From contig NZ_JAQHXR010000002.1 of assembly GCF_027859255.1 (NCBI RefSeq), forward strand, positions 1 through 64,000: a DNA stretch of 64,000 nucleotides, read 5' to 3'. The stretch's first letter is position 1. Each line of letters begins with the position of its first letter. The notes beneath the pieces were generated by a model that saw only the letters and a program-made list of their open reading frames with translations, searched no databases and had not been told where the DNA came from. This DNA comes from Helicobacter ibis. Lineage in GTDB: Bacteria; Campylobacterota; Campylobacteria; Campylobacterales; Helicobacteraceae. This document shows, piece by piece, positions 54,502-63,475 of the stretch. Both the position numbers and the translations under genes were made by a program.

Positions 54502-56358
54502 TTAATAAGAAGAAGTTTTGCTATCTACTTCCTTATAATTATAAGGTTTTATGTTTTTGTCCAAATCTAGCAATTCTTTAGGAGCTGGACCATTGATTTC
54601 TTCATGTTTGTAGTATCTATCACCAGCTTTATTGCCATTTAGATCAATATTATACTTTATTTCTCCCGGATTTAATTTTTGAATATCTTCAAATCCTAAA
54701 TTAGAAGTTTTAAAGTTTTTTATACCTTTTTCATTTGCGATTTCTACTAGCTTAATTTGCCCTTCTTTTGCCATTTCTACTGCTTGAAGTAGCATTCTGC
54801 TAGCTTCTCTAGGATTATGGAATCCAGTTGAGTTTTCAGCACCAACAAAATCTCCTCTCATTTGTCCCTTTCTATGTAATTCTAAAGGTTCTTTTAGAGT
54901 TTCTGATATTTTTTTATCATCCACTTTACCATTACTTTGATATTCTGGTAATTTTGCTAATTCCTCTCTTAGAATCTTAATATCATTAATAAGGCTAACC
55001 GTTGCATATTCTGCACTTCTTAAATCATAAGCAATTGATTTTTGAATATCTAAAATCTGTGCTTTTAAATAACTTTCGCTTTGAGTGTGACATGACTTAC
55101 AAGCAGCATTTATATCTTGCAAAGGAGAAGTTATGTTGTGTTGCGTAACTTTTTTAGCACCCTTTCTTAAATATGGCATATGGCAATCAGCGCAACTAAC
55201 ACCATTTGCAGCATGGACACCACCACTATACAATTCAGATTCAGGATGTTGAATCTTTAGCATAGGTGCTTTTGTTATTTTATGCTCCCAATCTTTATCA
55301 AATATAGCTCTAACGCCCTCGTAATGGTCATCAAACATTTCGATTCTAAATGGTTTATTCTTCTCCCAAGCACTCCATGGAAACACAAGCTCTATACCAT
55401 CAACTTCTATTTCGGTAGGCTTATTACCATCTCTCCATGAATCAAATTCATCATAAGTTTTTTGAGTTCCATTCCACCATTTTTTACTAGCGTCATTTGC
55501 TATAGATTCGCCCATTACTTTTACTTTCTCACCTGTTGGCTTGAAGTAGTATTCAACATGGCATTGAGAGCAAACTAAAGTTCTCATCTCTTCTCTACTA
55601 GCTTTTACACCAGTTACAGGATCTGGCTCATAACCTCTAAAATCAACCAAAGCATTAATAGCAGCTTGTCTAGTTAATCTTAATTGCATATCATTTGGAT
55701 TATGACAATCAGCACATGTAACCCCCATTCTCTTTCCTCCATGAGGACCACTATGAGCAGGAGAACCTTCCTCTATCCCTTCTACTGCGGGGATATTTTT
55801 AATCATAGTCCAATATTTAGTAGAGTTAAAAGAAACCCACTTCTCTCTTGGAGTGTCTCCAATACCAACATTTTCCAAAAGCCATGGAGACCAACCACTA
55901 TGACAATTCATACATGCTGTTGGTTGCCCGCCAAACCCAGCAAACCCATGAGCATTTAAAAAATCTTTATTGTTTCTAGCAGTATCCATTTGATCTACTT
56001 GCACCCAAAAATGCCCTCTTTCTTCATTGGCATCAATTGAGAATGGATAACCAGCCCAAAGAATCGTAAGTTGAGGATAGCGAATAAGCTTTGAATAAGC
56101 TAAATTACCACCAAACTCTGTAGAAATTGGTGTCTCATTTTCAACTGTTAGATACATATCTAAATAATCAGGAAAATTTTTTCCCCAATGATCAAAAGTA
56201 GGATTATCATCGCTCATCTCAACAAAGCCCTTAGAGGCAATACCTCCAACACTATCATTTTGCTTCTTTGTGATATCAGAATTAAGCCATAGCAACCCCG
56301 CCAAAACAATCACAGCAACAACTACCAAAATTGGTAACAATGGTGATTTTTTCTGCAT
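54502..56358 (-). CDS. nrfA: Ammonia-forming cytochrome c nitrite reductase NrfA
   Basis: NrfA reduces nitrite to ammonia in the periplasm with six electrons. The 618-residue product has an N-terminal anchor or signal (residues about 7-26) and five haem motifs: CMNCH (Cys149-His153), CADCH (215-219), CSQCH (263-267), and two further CxxCH, CADCH and CKSCH, in the C-terminal third. The first is Cys-x2-Cys-His where most NrfA have Cys-x2-Cys-Lys at the active haem; I recall Campylobacter jejuni NrfA has the same change. The length also matches the Campylobacter branch. The start has AGGAGG. It follows nrfH by 14 bases. Confidence 0.96.
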   Translation of the reverse strand: MQKKSPLLPILVVVAVIVLAGLLWLNSDITKKQNDSVGGIASKGFVEMSDDNPTFDHWGKNFPDYLDMYLTVENETPISTEFGGNLAYSKLIRYPQLTILWAGYPFSIDANEERGHFWVQVDQMDTARNNKDFLNAHGFAGFGGQPTACMNCHSGWSPWLLENVGIGDTPREKWVSFNSTKYWTMIKNIPAVEGIEEGSPAHSGPHGGKRMGVTCADCHNPNDMQLRLTRQAAINALVDFRGYEPDPVTGVKASREEMRTLVCSQCHVEYYFKPTGEKVKVMGESIANDASKKWWNGTQKTYDEFDSWRDGNKPTEIEVDGIELVFPWSAWEKNKPFRIEMFDDHYEGVRAIFDKDWEHKITKAPMLKIQHPESELYSGGVHAANGVSCADCHMPYLRKGAKKVTQHNITSPLQDINAACKSCHTQSESYLKAQILDIQKSIAYDLRSAEYATVSLINDIKILREELAKLPEYQSNGKVDDKKISETLKEPLELHRKGQMRGDFVGAENSTGFHNPREASRMLLQAVEMAKEGQIKLVEIANEKGIKNFKTSNLGFEDIQKLNPGEIKYNIDLNGNKAGDRYYKHEEINGPAPKELLDLDKNIKPYNYKEVDSKTSSY

Positions 56359-56372
56359 AATACCTCCTAAAA

Positions 56373-56876
56373 TTAAAATCCTCTTTTATGTCCAACACCA
56401 GCATGACATGACACACAACTTAATGCTTGATTTGCATGTGGATTCATAGTTGCATTAACTGAATTTGACGCCATATCCCCATGACATCTTATGCAGTTAT
56501 CTTGAATCATGTCTTTTGATTTTTGTGTAGCACTTAAATGTGTAGGTAAGACATCAAGCTTAAAAGTAAAAGAATAAGCATGACCCAAACCACTCTCTGC
56601 CTTTGCAACCCATTTTTCTAAAAATTGATGTGGCAAATGACAATCATTACATGTAGCTCTAGGCTTACCTGCAATCTTTTGAGAGTGTGTCCCCCTAGAC
56701 CAATCATTATATACATCATTCATAATATGGCAATTATTGCATGCTTCGCTATCGTTACTAAAGTAAGACATACCTTTTGCATTATAAAAAGTATAAAATC
56801 CAACCCCAATAATTAAACAAACTAAACACCCAAGAATAACTGCCATAAGTGAAAGAGACGCATTTTTTGATTTCAC
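56373..56876 (-). CDS. nrfH: Menaquinol-oxidising cytochrome c NrfH
   Basis: NrfH, of the NapC/NirT family, passes electrons from menaquinol to NrfA. The 167-residue product has a single N-terminal membrane helix (residues about 9-30) and four haem sites: CNNCH (about 46), CNDCH (about 74), CIRCH (about 130) and CVSCH (about 155). Spacing fits the family. The promoter is the extended -10 at 56927-56932; a palindrome lies in the leader and a tandem repeat upstream. Confidence 0.96.
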   Translation of the reverse strand: MKSKNASLSLMAVILGCLVCLIIGVGFYTFYNAKGMSYFSNDSEACNNCHIMNDVYNDWSRGTHSQKIAGKPRATCNDCHLPHQFLEKWVAKAESGLGHAYSFTFKLDVLPTHLSATQKSKDMIQDNCIRCHGDMASNSVNATMNPHANQALSCVSCHAGVGHKRGF

Positions 56877-56901
56877 ATTACGCTCCTTTATATAGCACTC
56901 T

Positions 56902-56919
56902 GCAAATTATGGAATTTGC
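56902..56919 (-). promoter_or_regulatory. 7-bp inverted repeat in the nrfH leader
   Basis: GCAAATT (56902-56908) and AATTTGC (56913-56919) flank a 4-base spacer 26-43 bases before the nrfH ATG, just past the likely transcription start. It could be an operator or a leader hairpin. It is not a good match to the Crp/FNR or NssR consensus that I recall. Confidence 0.4.
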
Positions 56920-56926
56920 GAGAGAA

Positions 56927-56932
56927 ATTATA
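56927..56932 (-). promoter_or_regulatory. Extended -10 promoter of nrfHA
   Basis: The minus strand reads TGTGTATAAT, an extended -10, 51 bases before the nrfH ATG. It is one of the clearest promoters in the window. Confidence 0.65.
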
Positions 56933-56949
56933 CACAATTTAAATACAAA

Positions 56950-56971
56950 GGTAAATGATTGGTAAATGATT
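56950..56971 (-). repeat. Tandem 11-bp direct repeat upstream of nrfHA
   Basis: GGTAAATGATT occurs twice without a gap at 56950-56960 and 56961-56971, about 20-40 bases upstream of the -10 box. It ends at the base before the stop of the neighbouring TRIC-like gene. Paired direct repeats here fit activator sites of a response regulator. Confidence 0.55.
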
Positions 56972-57604
56972 TTATTTTGATTTTGGAATATACATAAAAT
57001 GTGGCAATCCCAAATGATATCTAATTGCAATCATTCTAATTGCAAACCCTACAAGCAAAGAGCCTATAATAATCAAATCTTCATTAAGAGGAAAATAGTT
57101 TTGGCTTATAAACTCTAAGACAACATACAAGCTACCTATTATAAGCGCAATACTTGCATATAGCTCCTTTTGAAAAACAAGCGGAATCCTAGCGCAAAAA
57201 ATATCTCTTAAAATCCCACCAAACACGCCAGTAATAACCGCTCCAGCTACCGCCATAGAAGGACTTCCTAAAAATTCCATTCCAATTCTTGCACCTATAA
57301 TACTAAAAACCGCCAACCCTAATGCATCAAGCACCAAGAAAGCTTTCTCAAATCTCTCTACAAGATATGGAATCTTTGTGGTTAATAATGCTGCTGTGCA
57401 TACAATCAATAAATACTCTGGGTGCTTAACCCAAGTTAGAGGATAATGTCCAAATAAAACATCTCTTATAGAACCCCCACCAATAGCTGTAACACAAGCT
57501 ATAAACATAACTCCAAACCAATCCATATTGTGCCTACCTGCCGCTAATGCTCCAGTCATTCCTTCAGCTGTTATACCTATAATATACAATGTTGTTAATA
57601 GCAT
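56972..57604 (-). CDS. TRIC-type cation channel family protein (UPF0126/YicG-like)
   Basis: The 210-residue membrane protein has about seven helices and two related three-helix halves, each with a Gly-rich kink ([18 protein letters not shown] near residue 40 and [21 protein letters not shown] near residue 125). These motifs define the UPF0126/TRIC family, reported as trimeric potassium-type channels in some bacteria, while others are linked to glycine transport. The start shares a base with the HD gene's stop, so the pair is coupled. The stop is just after the tandem repeat of nrfHA. Confidence 0.85.
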   Translation of the reverse strand: MLLTTLYIIGITAEGMTGALAAGRHNMDWFGVMFIACVTAIGGGSIRDVLFGHYPLTWVKHPEYLLIVCTAALLTTKIPYLVERFEKAFLVLDALGLAVFSIIGARIGMEFLGSPSMAVAGAVITGVFGGILRDIFCARIPLVFQKELYASIALIIGSLYVVLEFISQNYFPLNEDLIIIGSLLVGFAIRMIAIRYHLGLPHFMYIPKSK

Positions 57605-58812
57605 TAATTACCAAACTCCCTATAAAAAACTCCCAAATCAATATCCTTAATAACTTTACTATTATATTTATACTCTAAAGCCTTAGCGCCTTCAACTAAT
57701 TCTGGGCTCGAGATTCCATGTGCTATTGAAATTTTAGCTTCCAAAAAAGCACTTAAATGATCGCAATACTTTAAAAATTCACCAAAAATGGCATTAGATT
57801 CATCGTCGTTGAATTTTTGCAATATTTCATCTCCACTGCTGAATATTCTTACCTCTCCATTGGAATCTTTATATCTATTTGCAAACTCATCTTGTATAAA
57901 ATAAACTATTGCCACTGCTATTTCTTTTGGGATTTTTGTAAGTATTTTTTCAGATACTAATTCATCTTCAATTTGTTTTATAAATTTATCTAAACCCTCT
58001 ACACCACGCTTTATTGGAGAGATTATATCTCTAGTTAGAATCTCTGGTAAATCATGGAATAGACCACAAAAGAAATGGTTAATTTGCATAGTTCTACAGC
58101 ACTTCAAATCATATCCTAGCAAAAACGCAACTAGTGCAACTACAAGCGTATGACCTAAAACAGAAGTAGCTGGGATTCGTGGAGTTTGACTCCATCTTTT
58201 TTGGAATCTTAACTGCCCAAACATTCCTATAACTTCCCTAATATTATGATACAACACCAAGTTTCTAATACCTGCTAGAGAATAAAAGCTCTCAACTTGA
58301 CTATCTATTATTGATTTTATATTTTCTACATCATACATTTTTGGATTGAAGTTATAGATTATATCAAACTCCCATTTTGACGCATAATAATGCGAAGCTT
58401 TTAAAATCTCTTTTTCTATATTATTTATATTTCCATACAAATACTCTCTCATCTCATCAAAAAATGCAAAAGATGATAAATCGCTACTAAGCTCATTGCA
58501 CACAAAATCAACAAGTTCTTTATTGTGCTTTTCAGATAATCTATGAAAGACAGGTGGCTTTATATCGGTTAGTATTATTCTCTCAAAGAATTCATAACAA
58601 AATTGCAAAATAAGCCTATGAAAATCAACTTCTTTTTTATGCTCAATAATTTCAAAATAAGCTAAAAAATAAGCTATTACAATTTTGTGTGCTTGTTTAT
58701 CTAGCTCTATAAACTCAACTGGTGTTGCTTGGTCATTCCAGCGTCTAATATTTGCTGCAATAAATATTTTACGAAGTAGCGATAATGATAATGTTGGCCT
58801 TTTATTACTCAT
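57604..58812 (-). CDS. HD-domain phosphohydrolase
   Basis: The 402-residue cytoplasmic protein has an HD-type metal site in its second half: [14 protein letters not shown] (about 220-233), [25 protein letters not shown] (about 245-270, holding the His-Asp pair) and an Asp in [16 protein letters not shown] (about 350-366). This layout resembles YfbR-like nucleotidases and related HD hydrolases. The N-terminal 200 residues are helical and not assigned. Substrate is unknown. It shares its last base with the TRIC-like start codon, and its promoter is the extended -10 at 58834-58839. Confidence 0.8.
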   Translation of the reverse strand: MSNKRPTLSLSLLRKIFIAANIRRWNDQATPVEFIELDKQAHKIVIAYFLAYFEIIEHKKEVDFHRLILQFCYEFFERIILTDIKPPVFHRLSEKHNKELVDFVCNELSSDLSSFAFFDEMREYLYGNINNIEKEILKASHYYASKWEFDIIYNFNPKMYDVENIKSIIDSQVESFYSLAGIRNLVLYHNIREVIGMFGQLRFQKRWSQTPRIPATSVLGHTLVVALVAFLLGYDLKCCRTMQINHFFCGLFHDLPEILTRDIISPIKRGVEGLDKFIKQIEDELVSEKILTKIPKEIAVAIVYFIQDEFANRYKDSNGEVRIFSSGDEILQKFNDDESNAIFGEFLKYCDHLSAFLEAKISIAHGISSPELVEGAKALEYKYNSKVIKDIDLGVFYREFGN

Positions 58813-58833
58813 GTAAATCCATTTTTAGCGAAA

Positions 58834-58839
58834 ATTATA
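58834..58839 (-). promoter_or_regulatory. -10 box of the HD-TRIC operon, in a divergent promoter region
   Basis: TTGTATAAT on the minus strand lies 22 bases before the HD ATG. The 69-base divergent gap also holds a TGTTA-AAA-TAACA dyad (58845-58857) between this box and the DUF411 gene, which could be an operator for either gene. Confidence 0.5.
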
Positions 58840-58881
58840 CAATATGTTAAAATAACAATTACTTTAAACTAAAGGATAGTA

Positions 58882-59334
58882 ATGAAAAAAACATTGCTTT
58901 TAAGCTCAATATTTTCAATGTGCCTCTTTGCAGATATTATAGAGTTACATAATAGTCCATTTTGTGGTTGTTGCAAAGAATGGGAAAAATACATGGTAAA
59001 TAAGGGTTATAAAGTAAATAGTGTGTATGATGATAATATTGCAAGCTTTAAAGAAAAGCATAATATAGCTCCAAAGTATCAAAGTTGTCATACAGGACTA
59101 ATAGATGGTTATGTAGTTGAAGGACATGTGCCAGAAGATGCACTAAGATGGCTACTTGATAATAAGCCAAAAGGAATAATAGGAATCTCAACTCCTGGAA
59201 TGCCAATAGGAAGTCCAGGTATGGAACAAGGAGATACTACTGAAGATTATCCAGTTGTATTACTAAAAGAAGACGGAACGCATGAACTATATGGAATCTA
59301 CAATGGTCACAAACTAATTACAAAAGAAAAATAA
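58882..59334 (+). CDS. DUF411 periplasmic metal-binding protein
   Basis: The 150-residue product has a signal peptide (residues 1-18, ending LFA) and the DUF411 core: a Cys-x-Cys-Cys site (PFCGCCKEWEKYM, about 26-38), a later Cys-His (CHTGLIDGYVVEGHVP, about 70-85) and the GSPGMEQGD methionine loop (about 112-121). The family is often found near copper and mercury resistance genes and is thought to bind copper in the periplasm. Here no copper pump is adjacent, so the metal is inferred. AAAGGA precedes the ATG. Confidence 0.88.
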   Translation: MKKTLLLSSIFSMCLFADIIELHNSPFCGCCKEWEKYMVNKGYKVNSVYDDNIASFKEKHNIAPKYQSCHTGLIDGYVVEGHVPEDALRWLLDNKPKGIIGISTPGMPIGSPGMEQGDTTEDYPVVLLKEDGTHELYGIYNGHKLITKEK

Positions 59335-59335
59335 G

Positions 59336-60259
59336 CTAGTTTCTAAACTTCTTAAAGACTTGTGCTATGTGGTATGGCTTATATAAATTTATAAGATATA
59401 TTGCCACTATAGCTAAAGTCCCACCAAACAAGGTTAAAACACTAGGAATCTCACCCAATATAAAGTAACTACTAAGCAATGCAGTAAATGGCACTAAAAG
59501 AGGAAAAGTGGAAGCCTTAGTAGCTCCAACATATAAAATCCCCATATAATAAATGCTTGTGCCTATTGCAGTAGAAAGAATGGATACAACAAACATCATA
59601 ACCCAAAACTGCACATCATAATCAAAAATAAAGAGCACATTATCTCTAAAAATAAAAATAGGAATATACAAAATACAACTAAATAGAGAGTTATAGAAAT
59701 TTATAGCTATTGGGTGGATTCTCACCTTTTGACATATAATGCTTAAAATCGCCCAATCAATAGCACATATAACAAAGATAACATTAAATGCACTAAAAGC
59801 ATGACTATTTGGCAAATCAAGCAAACAAATCCCAGCAATTATCCCAAGCATTAATCCTAGCATTTCATTAGTCTTTGGATTTCTATGGTTTTTTGATAGC
59901 ATAAAAAATATTAAATAAGCAAACACTGGTGTAAGCGTAGTAACCAGCACTCCACCTCTACCAGCAGACCCTAAGTTTAATGCAAAAAAATACAAAATTG
60001 AATATAAACCATTGCATAAAGATGAAAGTAGCAATAGCTTAAAAGAGTGAGAATCTAATTTTAAATTTATACGCAAAATAACTACAATTGGTATTGAAGC
60101 AACAAATGCAAAAAAGAATCTCCAAAATGTAACAATATCTGCACTTGTATAGCTAGTTAGAATCTTGCTTGCAGGCCACGAACTACCCCAAAATATCATG
60201 GCTATAACCATAAGAGCTGCAAACCATAAGCCACTTTGCCTTTTAGATTCTAACTCCAT
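59336..60259 (-). CDS. EamA-family transporter (DMT superfamily)
   Basis: The 307-residue inner-membrane protein has about ten helices in two EamA halves. The first holds FWGSSWPASKILTSYTSADIVTFWRF (about 22-48) and LYFFALNLGSAGRGGVLVTTLTPVFAYLIFF (about 90-120); the second holds STAIGTSIYYMGILYVGATKASTFPLLVPFTALLSSYFILGE (about 230-270). Both are typical of DMT exporters. Substrate is not predictable. It is 9 bases after purU and is the last gene of the sppA-purU-EamA run. Confidence 0.87.
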   Translation of the reverse strand: MELESKRQSGLWFAALMVIAMIFWGSSWPASKILTSYTSADIVTFWRFFFAFVASIPIVVILRINLKLDSHSFKLLLLSSLCNGLYSILYFFALNLGSAGRGGVLVTTLTPVFAYLIFFMLSKNHRNPKTNEMLGLMLGIIAGICLLDLPNSHAFSAFNVIFVICAIDWAILSIICQKVRIHPIAINFYNSLFSCILYIPIFIFRDNVLFIFDYDVQFWVMMFVVSILSTAIGTSIYYMGILYVGATKASTFPLLVPFTALLSSYFILGEIPSVLTLFGGTLAIVAIYLINLYKPYHIAQVFKKFRN

Positions 60260-60268
60260 TTTGTATTC

Positions 60269-61111
60269 CTAAAATACTATTGTTTTATTGTTATATACAA
60301 ACACCCTTTCTTCTAATACCAAGTTAAGCGCTCTTGCTAAAACGACCTTTTCTACATCTCTGCCATGTCTTTGCATATCCTGCCACGACATTGTATGATT
60401 TACTTTTATAGTATCTTGCTCAATAATTGGACCCTCATCAAGCTCATTATTTACAAAGTGTGCCGTTGCACCGATTATCTTTACACCACGATTATATGCT
60501 TGTTTGTATGGATTAGCACCCACAAAGGCAGGTAAAAAGCTATGATGTATATTTATTATTTTTCCTTCAAATCTTTTGACAAAATTTGGGGTTAAAACAC
60601 GCATATATTTAGCTAAAACAATGTAATTACAAGGATACTTTAGTATAGATTCAATAACTTTTAATTCATGTTCTTCTCTACTTATATTATCACTAGATAT
60701 AAAGATATAAGGTATATTAAATTTCTCGCTTAAAGTTTCTAATATTTGGTGATTTGAAATAATTGCTTTTATATTACAATTTAGCTCCCCACTATCATAT
60801 CTTATAAGCAAATCCCCCAAGCAGTGGTTTTCCTTTGTCCCTAAAATAACAATATCTTTCTTTACTTTATCTATTATTTCCACACAAGCATTATTACCGA
60901 GAATCAAAACTAGAGATTCTTTTAATTTATTTTTTGAATCCTCGCATAATCCACCCTCTAGTAAAGAACGCATAAAAAATAAATTACACTCTTTATCAAC
61001 AAACTCATCATTTTGCAAAATATTAAGCTCAAACTCCAAGACTTTTGCTGTTATTTTTGATATTAAGCCCTTTTCATCTTTTGTAGTTATTTTTAATACA
61101 TACTGCATCAT
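60269..61111 (-). CDS. purU: Formyltetrahydrofolate deformylase
   Basis: PurU hydrolyses 10-formyl-tetrahydrofolate to formate and tetrahydrofolate. The 280-residue product has an N-terminal ACT domain (residues about 1-75, starting VLKITTKDEKGLISKITAKVLE) and a formyltransferase-fold domain (about 85-278) with LVLAKYMRVLTPNF, the catalytic NIHHSFLPAFVGANPY and TAHFVNNELDEGPIIEQD segments. The Asn-His-Asp set is present. It overlaps sppA by four bases. Confidence 0.95.
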   Translation of the reverse strand: MMQYVLKITTKDEKGLISKITAKVLEFELNILQNDEFVDKECNLFFMRSLLEGGLCEDSKNKLKESLVLILGNNACVEIIDKVKKDIVILGTKENHCLGDLLIRYDSGELNCNIKAIISNHQILETLSEKFNIPYIFISSDNISREEHELKVIESILKYPCNYIVLAKYMRVLTPNFVKRFEGKIINIHHSFLPAFVGANPYKQAYNRGVKIIGATAHFVNNELDEGPIIEQDTIKVNHTMSWQDMQRHGRDVEKVVLARALNLVLEERVFVYNNKTIVF

Positions 61112-61980
61112 TGTCCCTTCAACGCCCCAAAGATAGAATAAATACCCCTCTCTATACCTAATGATATATTCTCTCCTATTAGCTTTTCTAAATACAAATC
61201 AATTTTATCCTTCTTAAGCCATATAGCATTTTGTATATTTGCAAGTTTCATTAATGCAATTTCTGCATCATATATGCTACCAACGCTATCTACAAGCCTT
61301 AATTTTAATGCATTATTAGCACTAAATACTCTCCCTTGAGCAAAATATTTCTCATCACTCAAATTTAACCCTCTTGCAGTTGCCACTTCACTTACAAACA
61401 TATAATACTGCTCATCTACTAGCCCTTTTAACATAGATTCCTCATCTTTCGTCCATGCTCTAGCAAATGTCCCTGCTTCTTTATATATACCTGCTTTTAG
61501 GCTTTGAGATTTTATACCTATTTTATTTAGCAGTTCTTCTACATTAGCACCATTTATAATAACCCCTATTGAACCAATCAAAGAACCTTTATTAGCAACT
61601 ATATAACTAGCCCATATGCTTGATAGATAACTACCACTAGCCATAGAGCCTTGGGCATAAGCCACAACTGGTTTTTTGGCTGCTACTCTTTTAATTGCCT
61701 CACTTATCTCAACACTAGGTGCAATAGCACCCCCTGGAGAATCCACAACAAGCAAGATTCCTTTTATGTTTTCATTACTCTCTAAGAGTGCCAATTTTTC
61801 TAAAAAAGTATCACTTCGTAATATTGGTCCATTTAGATCTATTCTTGCCAAGTTAGCTACTTTAGAACTAGATTCGCCACTTGGAGCAAAAATTAAAAAT
61901 AAAACCAACAGAAACACTAATGCTTTAAAATACTTCATAATAAAGTCCAAAGGTGCAAGCAAAATCCTAAAAAACTTCAT
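61108..61980 (-). CDS. sppA: Signal peptide peptidase SppA (S49)
   Basis: SppA degrades cleaved signal peptides at the inner membrane. The 290-residue short form has a membrane helix (about residues 16-34), ILLVVDSPGGAIAPSVEI (about 75-92), and the catalytic Ser in AQGSMASGSYLSSIWA (about 107-122); the Lys partner is expected within SQSLKAGIYKEAG (about 160-172). Other parts match the S49 core. It leads a three-gene run with purU and the EamA transporter. Confidence 0.93.
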   Translation of the reverse strand: MKFFRILLAPLDFIMKYFKALVFLLVLFLIFAPSGESSSKVANLARIDLNGPILRSDTFLEKLALLESNENIKGILLVVDSPGGAIAPSVEISEAIKRVAAKKPVVAYAQGSMASGSYLSSIWASYIVANKGSLIGSIGVIINGANVEELLNKIGIKSQSLKAGIYKEAGTFARAWTKDEESMLKGLVDEQYYMFVSEVATARGLNLSDEKYFAQGRVFSANNALKLRLVDSVGSIYDAEIALMKLANIQNAIWLKKDKIDLYLEKLIGENISLGIERGIYSIFGALKGQ

Positions 61981-62115
61981 TTAAATCCTTAATATAAAAA
62001 ATGAAGTTATTATATCACTTAAAATAATTAAAAAATTAAATATTTTTATCATTAATTTATAATGTTATTTTTATAATTTGCGTTCCTTTTTGGACTTTTG
62101 GCACTTGGAGTATTT

Positions 62116-62814
62116 ATGCAAGGTTCTTTTATAAAGATTTTAATACAAACATTACCCGTTTTAATGGGATATTTACCACTTGGAATGGCATTTGGAATCT
62201 TGTTTTCAACGCTAAATATAGAATGGTATTATGGGATTTTATGTTCTTTACTTATTTTCACAGGTGCTGGACAATTTTTACTTGTTTCTCTATTGGCGTT
62301 AAAAAGCGGTTACCTAGAAATTGCATTTGCTTCTTTTATGCTAAATATAAGGCATATTTTCTACTCTCTTGCAATACTAGATGATATAAAAGAGTTTGGA
62401 ATTAAAAAATACTACATACTATTTGGTCTTACTGATGAGACATTTGCCACGCTAAAAACTAGCCATTTGCAAGATACACAATACAGCAAGGAAAATAGAT
62501 TCTTCTTAATTACACTCCTAAACCACATGTATTGGATATTAGGTGGTGCATTAGGAATCTTTATGGGGCAAGGATTAGGATTCCAACCACAAGGTGTCGA
62601 GTTTGCCCTAACAGCACTCTTTAGTGTTCTAACTCTAGCACTCTTGCAAACTTCAGACAACAAAATCCCATTCTTTATAGGATTAGCTATTGGAATCTTT
62701 GGGTTAATAGTCTTCCCTAGTGAGCATTTTTTACTATTTAGCATGATTTTTGGAATCTTGCTTTTAATAATTGGCAAAAATTTCATAGAAAGAAAAAATA
62801 TATGCACGAAATAA
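62116..62814 (+). CDS. azlC: AzlC-family branched-chain amino acid exporter subunit
   Basis: AzlC works with AzlD to export branched-chain amino acids or their analogues. The 232-residue product has seven or so helices and the family segments VLMGYLPLGMAFGILF (about 11-26), FTGAGQFLLVSLLALKSGYLEIAFASFMLNIRHIFYSLAI (about 51-90) and GLTDETFATLKT. I set the start at the ATG at 62116, which has TTGGAG six bases before it, rather than an upstream TTG at 62098. It overlaps azlD by 13 bases. Confidence 0.92.
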   Translation: MQGSFIKILIQTLPVLMGYLPLGMAFGILFSTLNIEWYYGILCSLLIFTGAGQFLLVSLLALKSGYLEIAFASFMLNIRHIFYSLAILDDIKEFGIKKYYILFGLTDETFATLKTSHLQDTQYSKENRFFLITLLNHMYWILGGALGIFMGQGLGFQPQGVEFALTALFSVLTLALLQTSDNKIPFFIGLAIGIFGLIVFPSEHFLLFSMIFGILLLIIGKNFIERKNICTK

Positions 62815-63134
62815 CAAATGAGTTTTATTTGATTTTAGCAATTTTAGCAGCTTCATTTGGGACTATGCTTACTAGATTCTTGCCATTTTGGCTACTAAGA
62901 AATTACAATAACAACAAATGCCTAAAATACCTACAAAACACTATGCCACTTTTGATTATGACTTTACTGGTATTTTTTAGTATCAAAGATGTAAAATGGA
63001 ACATAACTTATGGGATACCAGAATTAATAGGAATCTTTATATCAGTAATATTCTTTATTAGATTCAAAAACCCTATTTTAAGCATACTTGCAGGGATTGT
63101 TTTTTATATTTTAGCTACAAGGATTTTTTTATGA
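62802..63134 (+). CDS. azlD: AzlD-family branched-chain amino acid exporter subunit
   Basis: The 110-residue small membrane protein has three to four helices and the AzlD segments LAASFGTMLTRFLPFWLL (about 13-30) and LQNTMPLLIMTLLVFFSIKDV (about 44-64). It is the usual partner of AzlC. The ATG lies inside the azlC end, and the stop overlaps the next start (ATGA), so three genes are coupled. Confidence 0.9.
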   Translation: MHEITNEFYLILAILAASFGTMLTRFLPFWLLRNYNNNKCLKYLQNTMPLLIMTLLVFFSIKDVKWNITYGIPELIGIFISVIFFIRFKNPILSILAGIVFYILATRIFL

Positions 63135-63475
63135 TTAAAGTTTATGGAATTAAAACTTGCGGTAGTGTGAAAAAAGCGATTAACTACCTTGAAGAAAATG
63201 GTATTGAGTTTGAATTTATTGATTTTAAAAAGCAAAAGCCAAGCAAGGAAGAGCTAGAATCTTGGCTAAAATACATATCTTTAAAGGTATTATTAAATAA
63301 TAAAGGCATGACTTATAAAAAGCTAGGACTATCAAAACTATCACTAAGTGATGAAGAAATTTTTAATTATTTACTACAAGAACCATTGCTTATAAAGCGA
63401 CCTGTGATAGCTACAAAAGATTCAGTTATTGTTGGATTTGATGAAGAAATATATAAGAACACAAAATGGCATTAA
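63131..63475 (+). CDS. ArsC/Spx-family thioredoxin-fold protein
   Basis: The 114-residue product has the ArsC-family start IKVYGIKTCGSVKKAINYLEENGIEFEF with a single Cys at about residue 10 (Cys-Gly-Ser), the KKQKPSKEELESWL segment and the RPVIATKDSVIVGFDEEIY C-terminal segment. This places it in the Spx/YffB-like arm rather than classic arsenate reductase; a reductase role is not shown. It is coupled to azlD upstream and its end overlaps the next gene by ten bases. Confidence 0.88.
   Translation: MIKVYGIKTCGSVKKAINYLEENGIEFEFIDFKKQKPSKEELESWLKYISLKVLLNNKGMTYKKLGLSKLSLSDEEIFNYLLQEPLLIKRPVIATKDSVIVGFDEEIYKNTKWH

Noticed and set aside
62098-62115. TTG start of azlC
   Set aside because: TTGGAG is properly spaced for the ATG at 62116; the TTG has no ribosome site.
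61981-62115. tRNA or small RNA in the AT-rich gaps (also checked 26580-26687, 36649-36732 and 1217-1390)
   Set aside because: No cloverleaf, no conserved T-loop sequence and no strong terminator was found; only promoter-like AT-rich DNA is visible.
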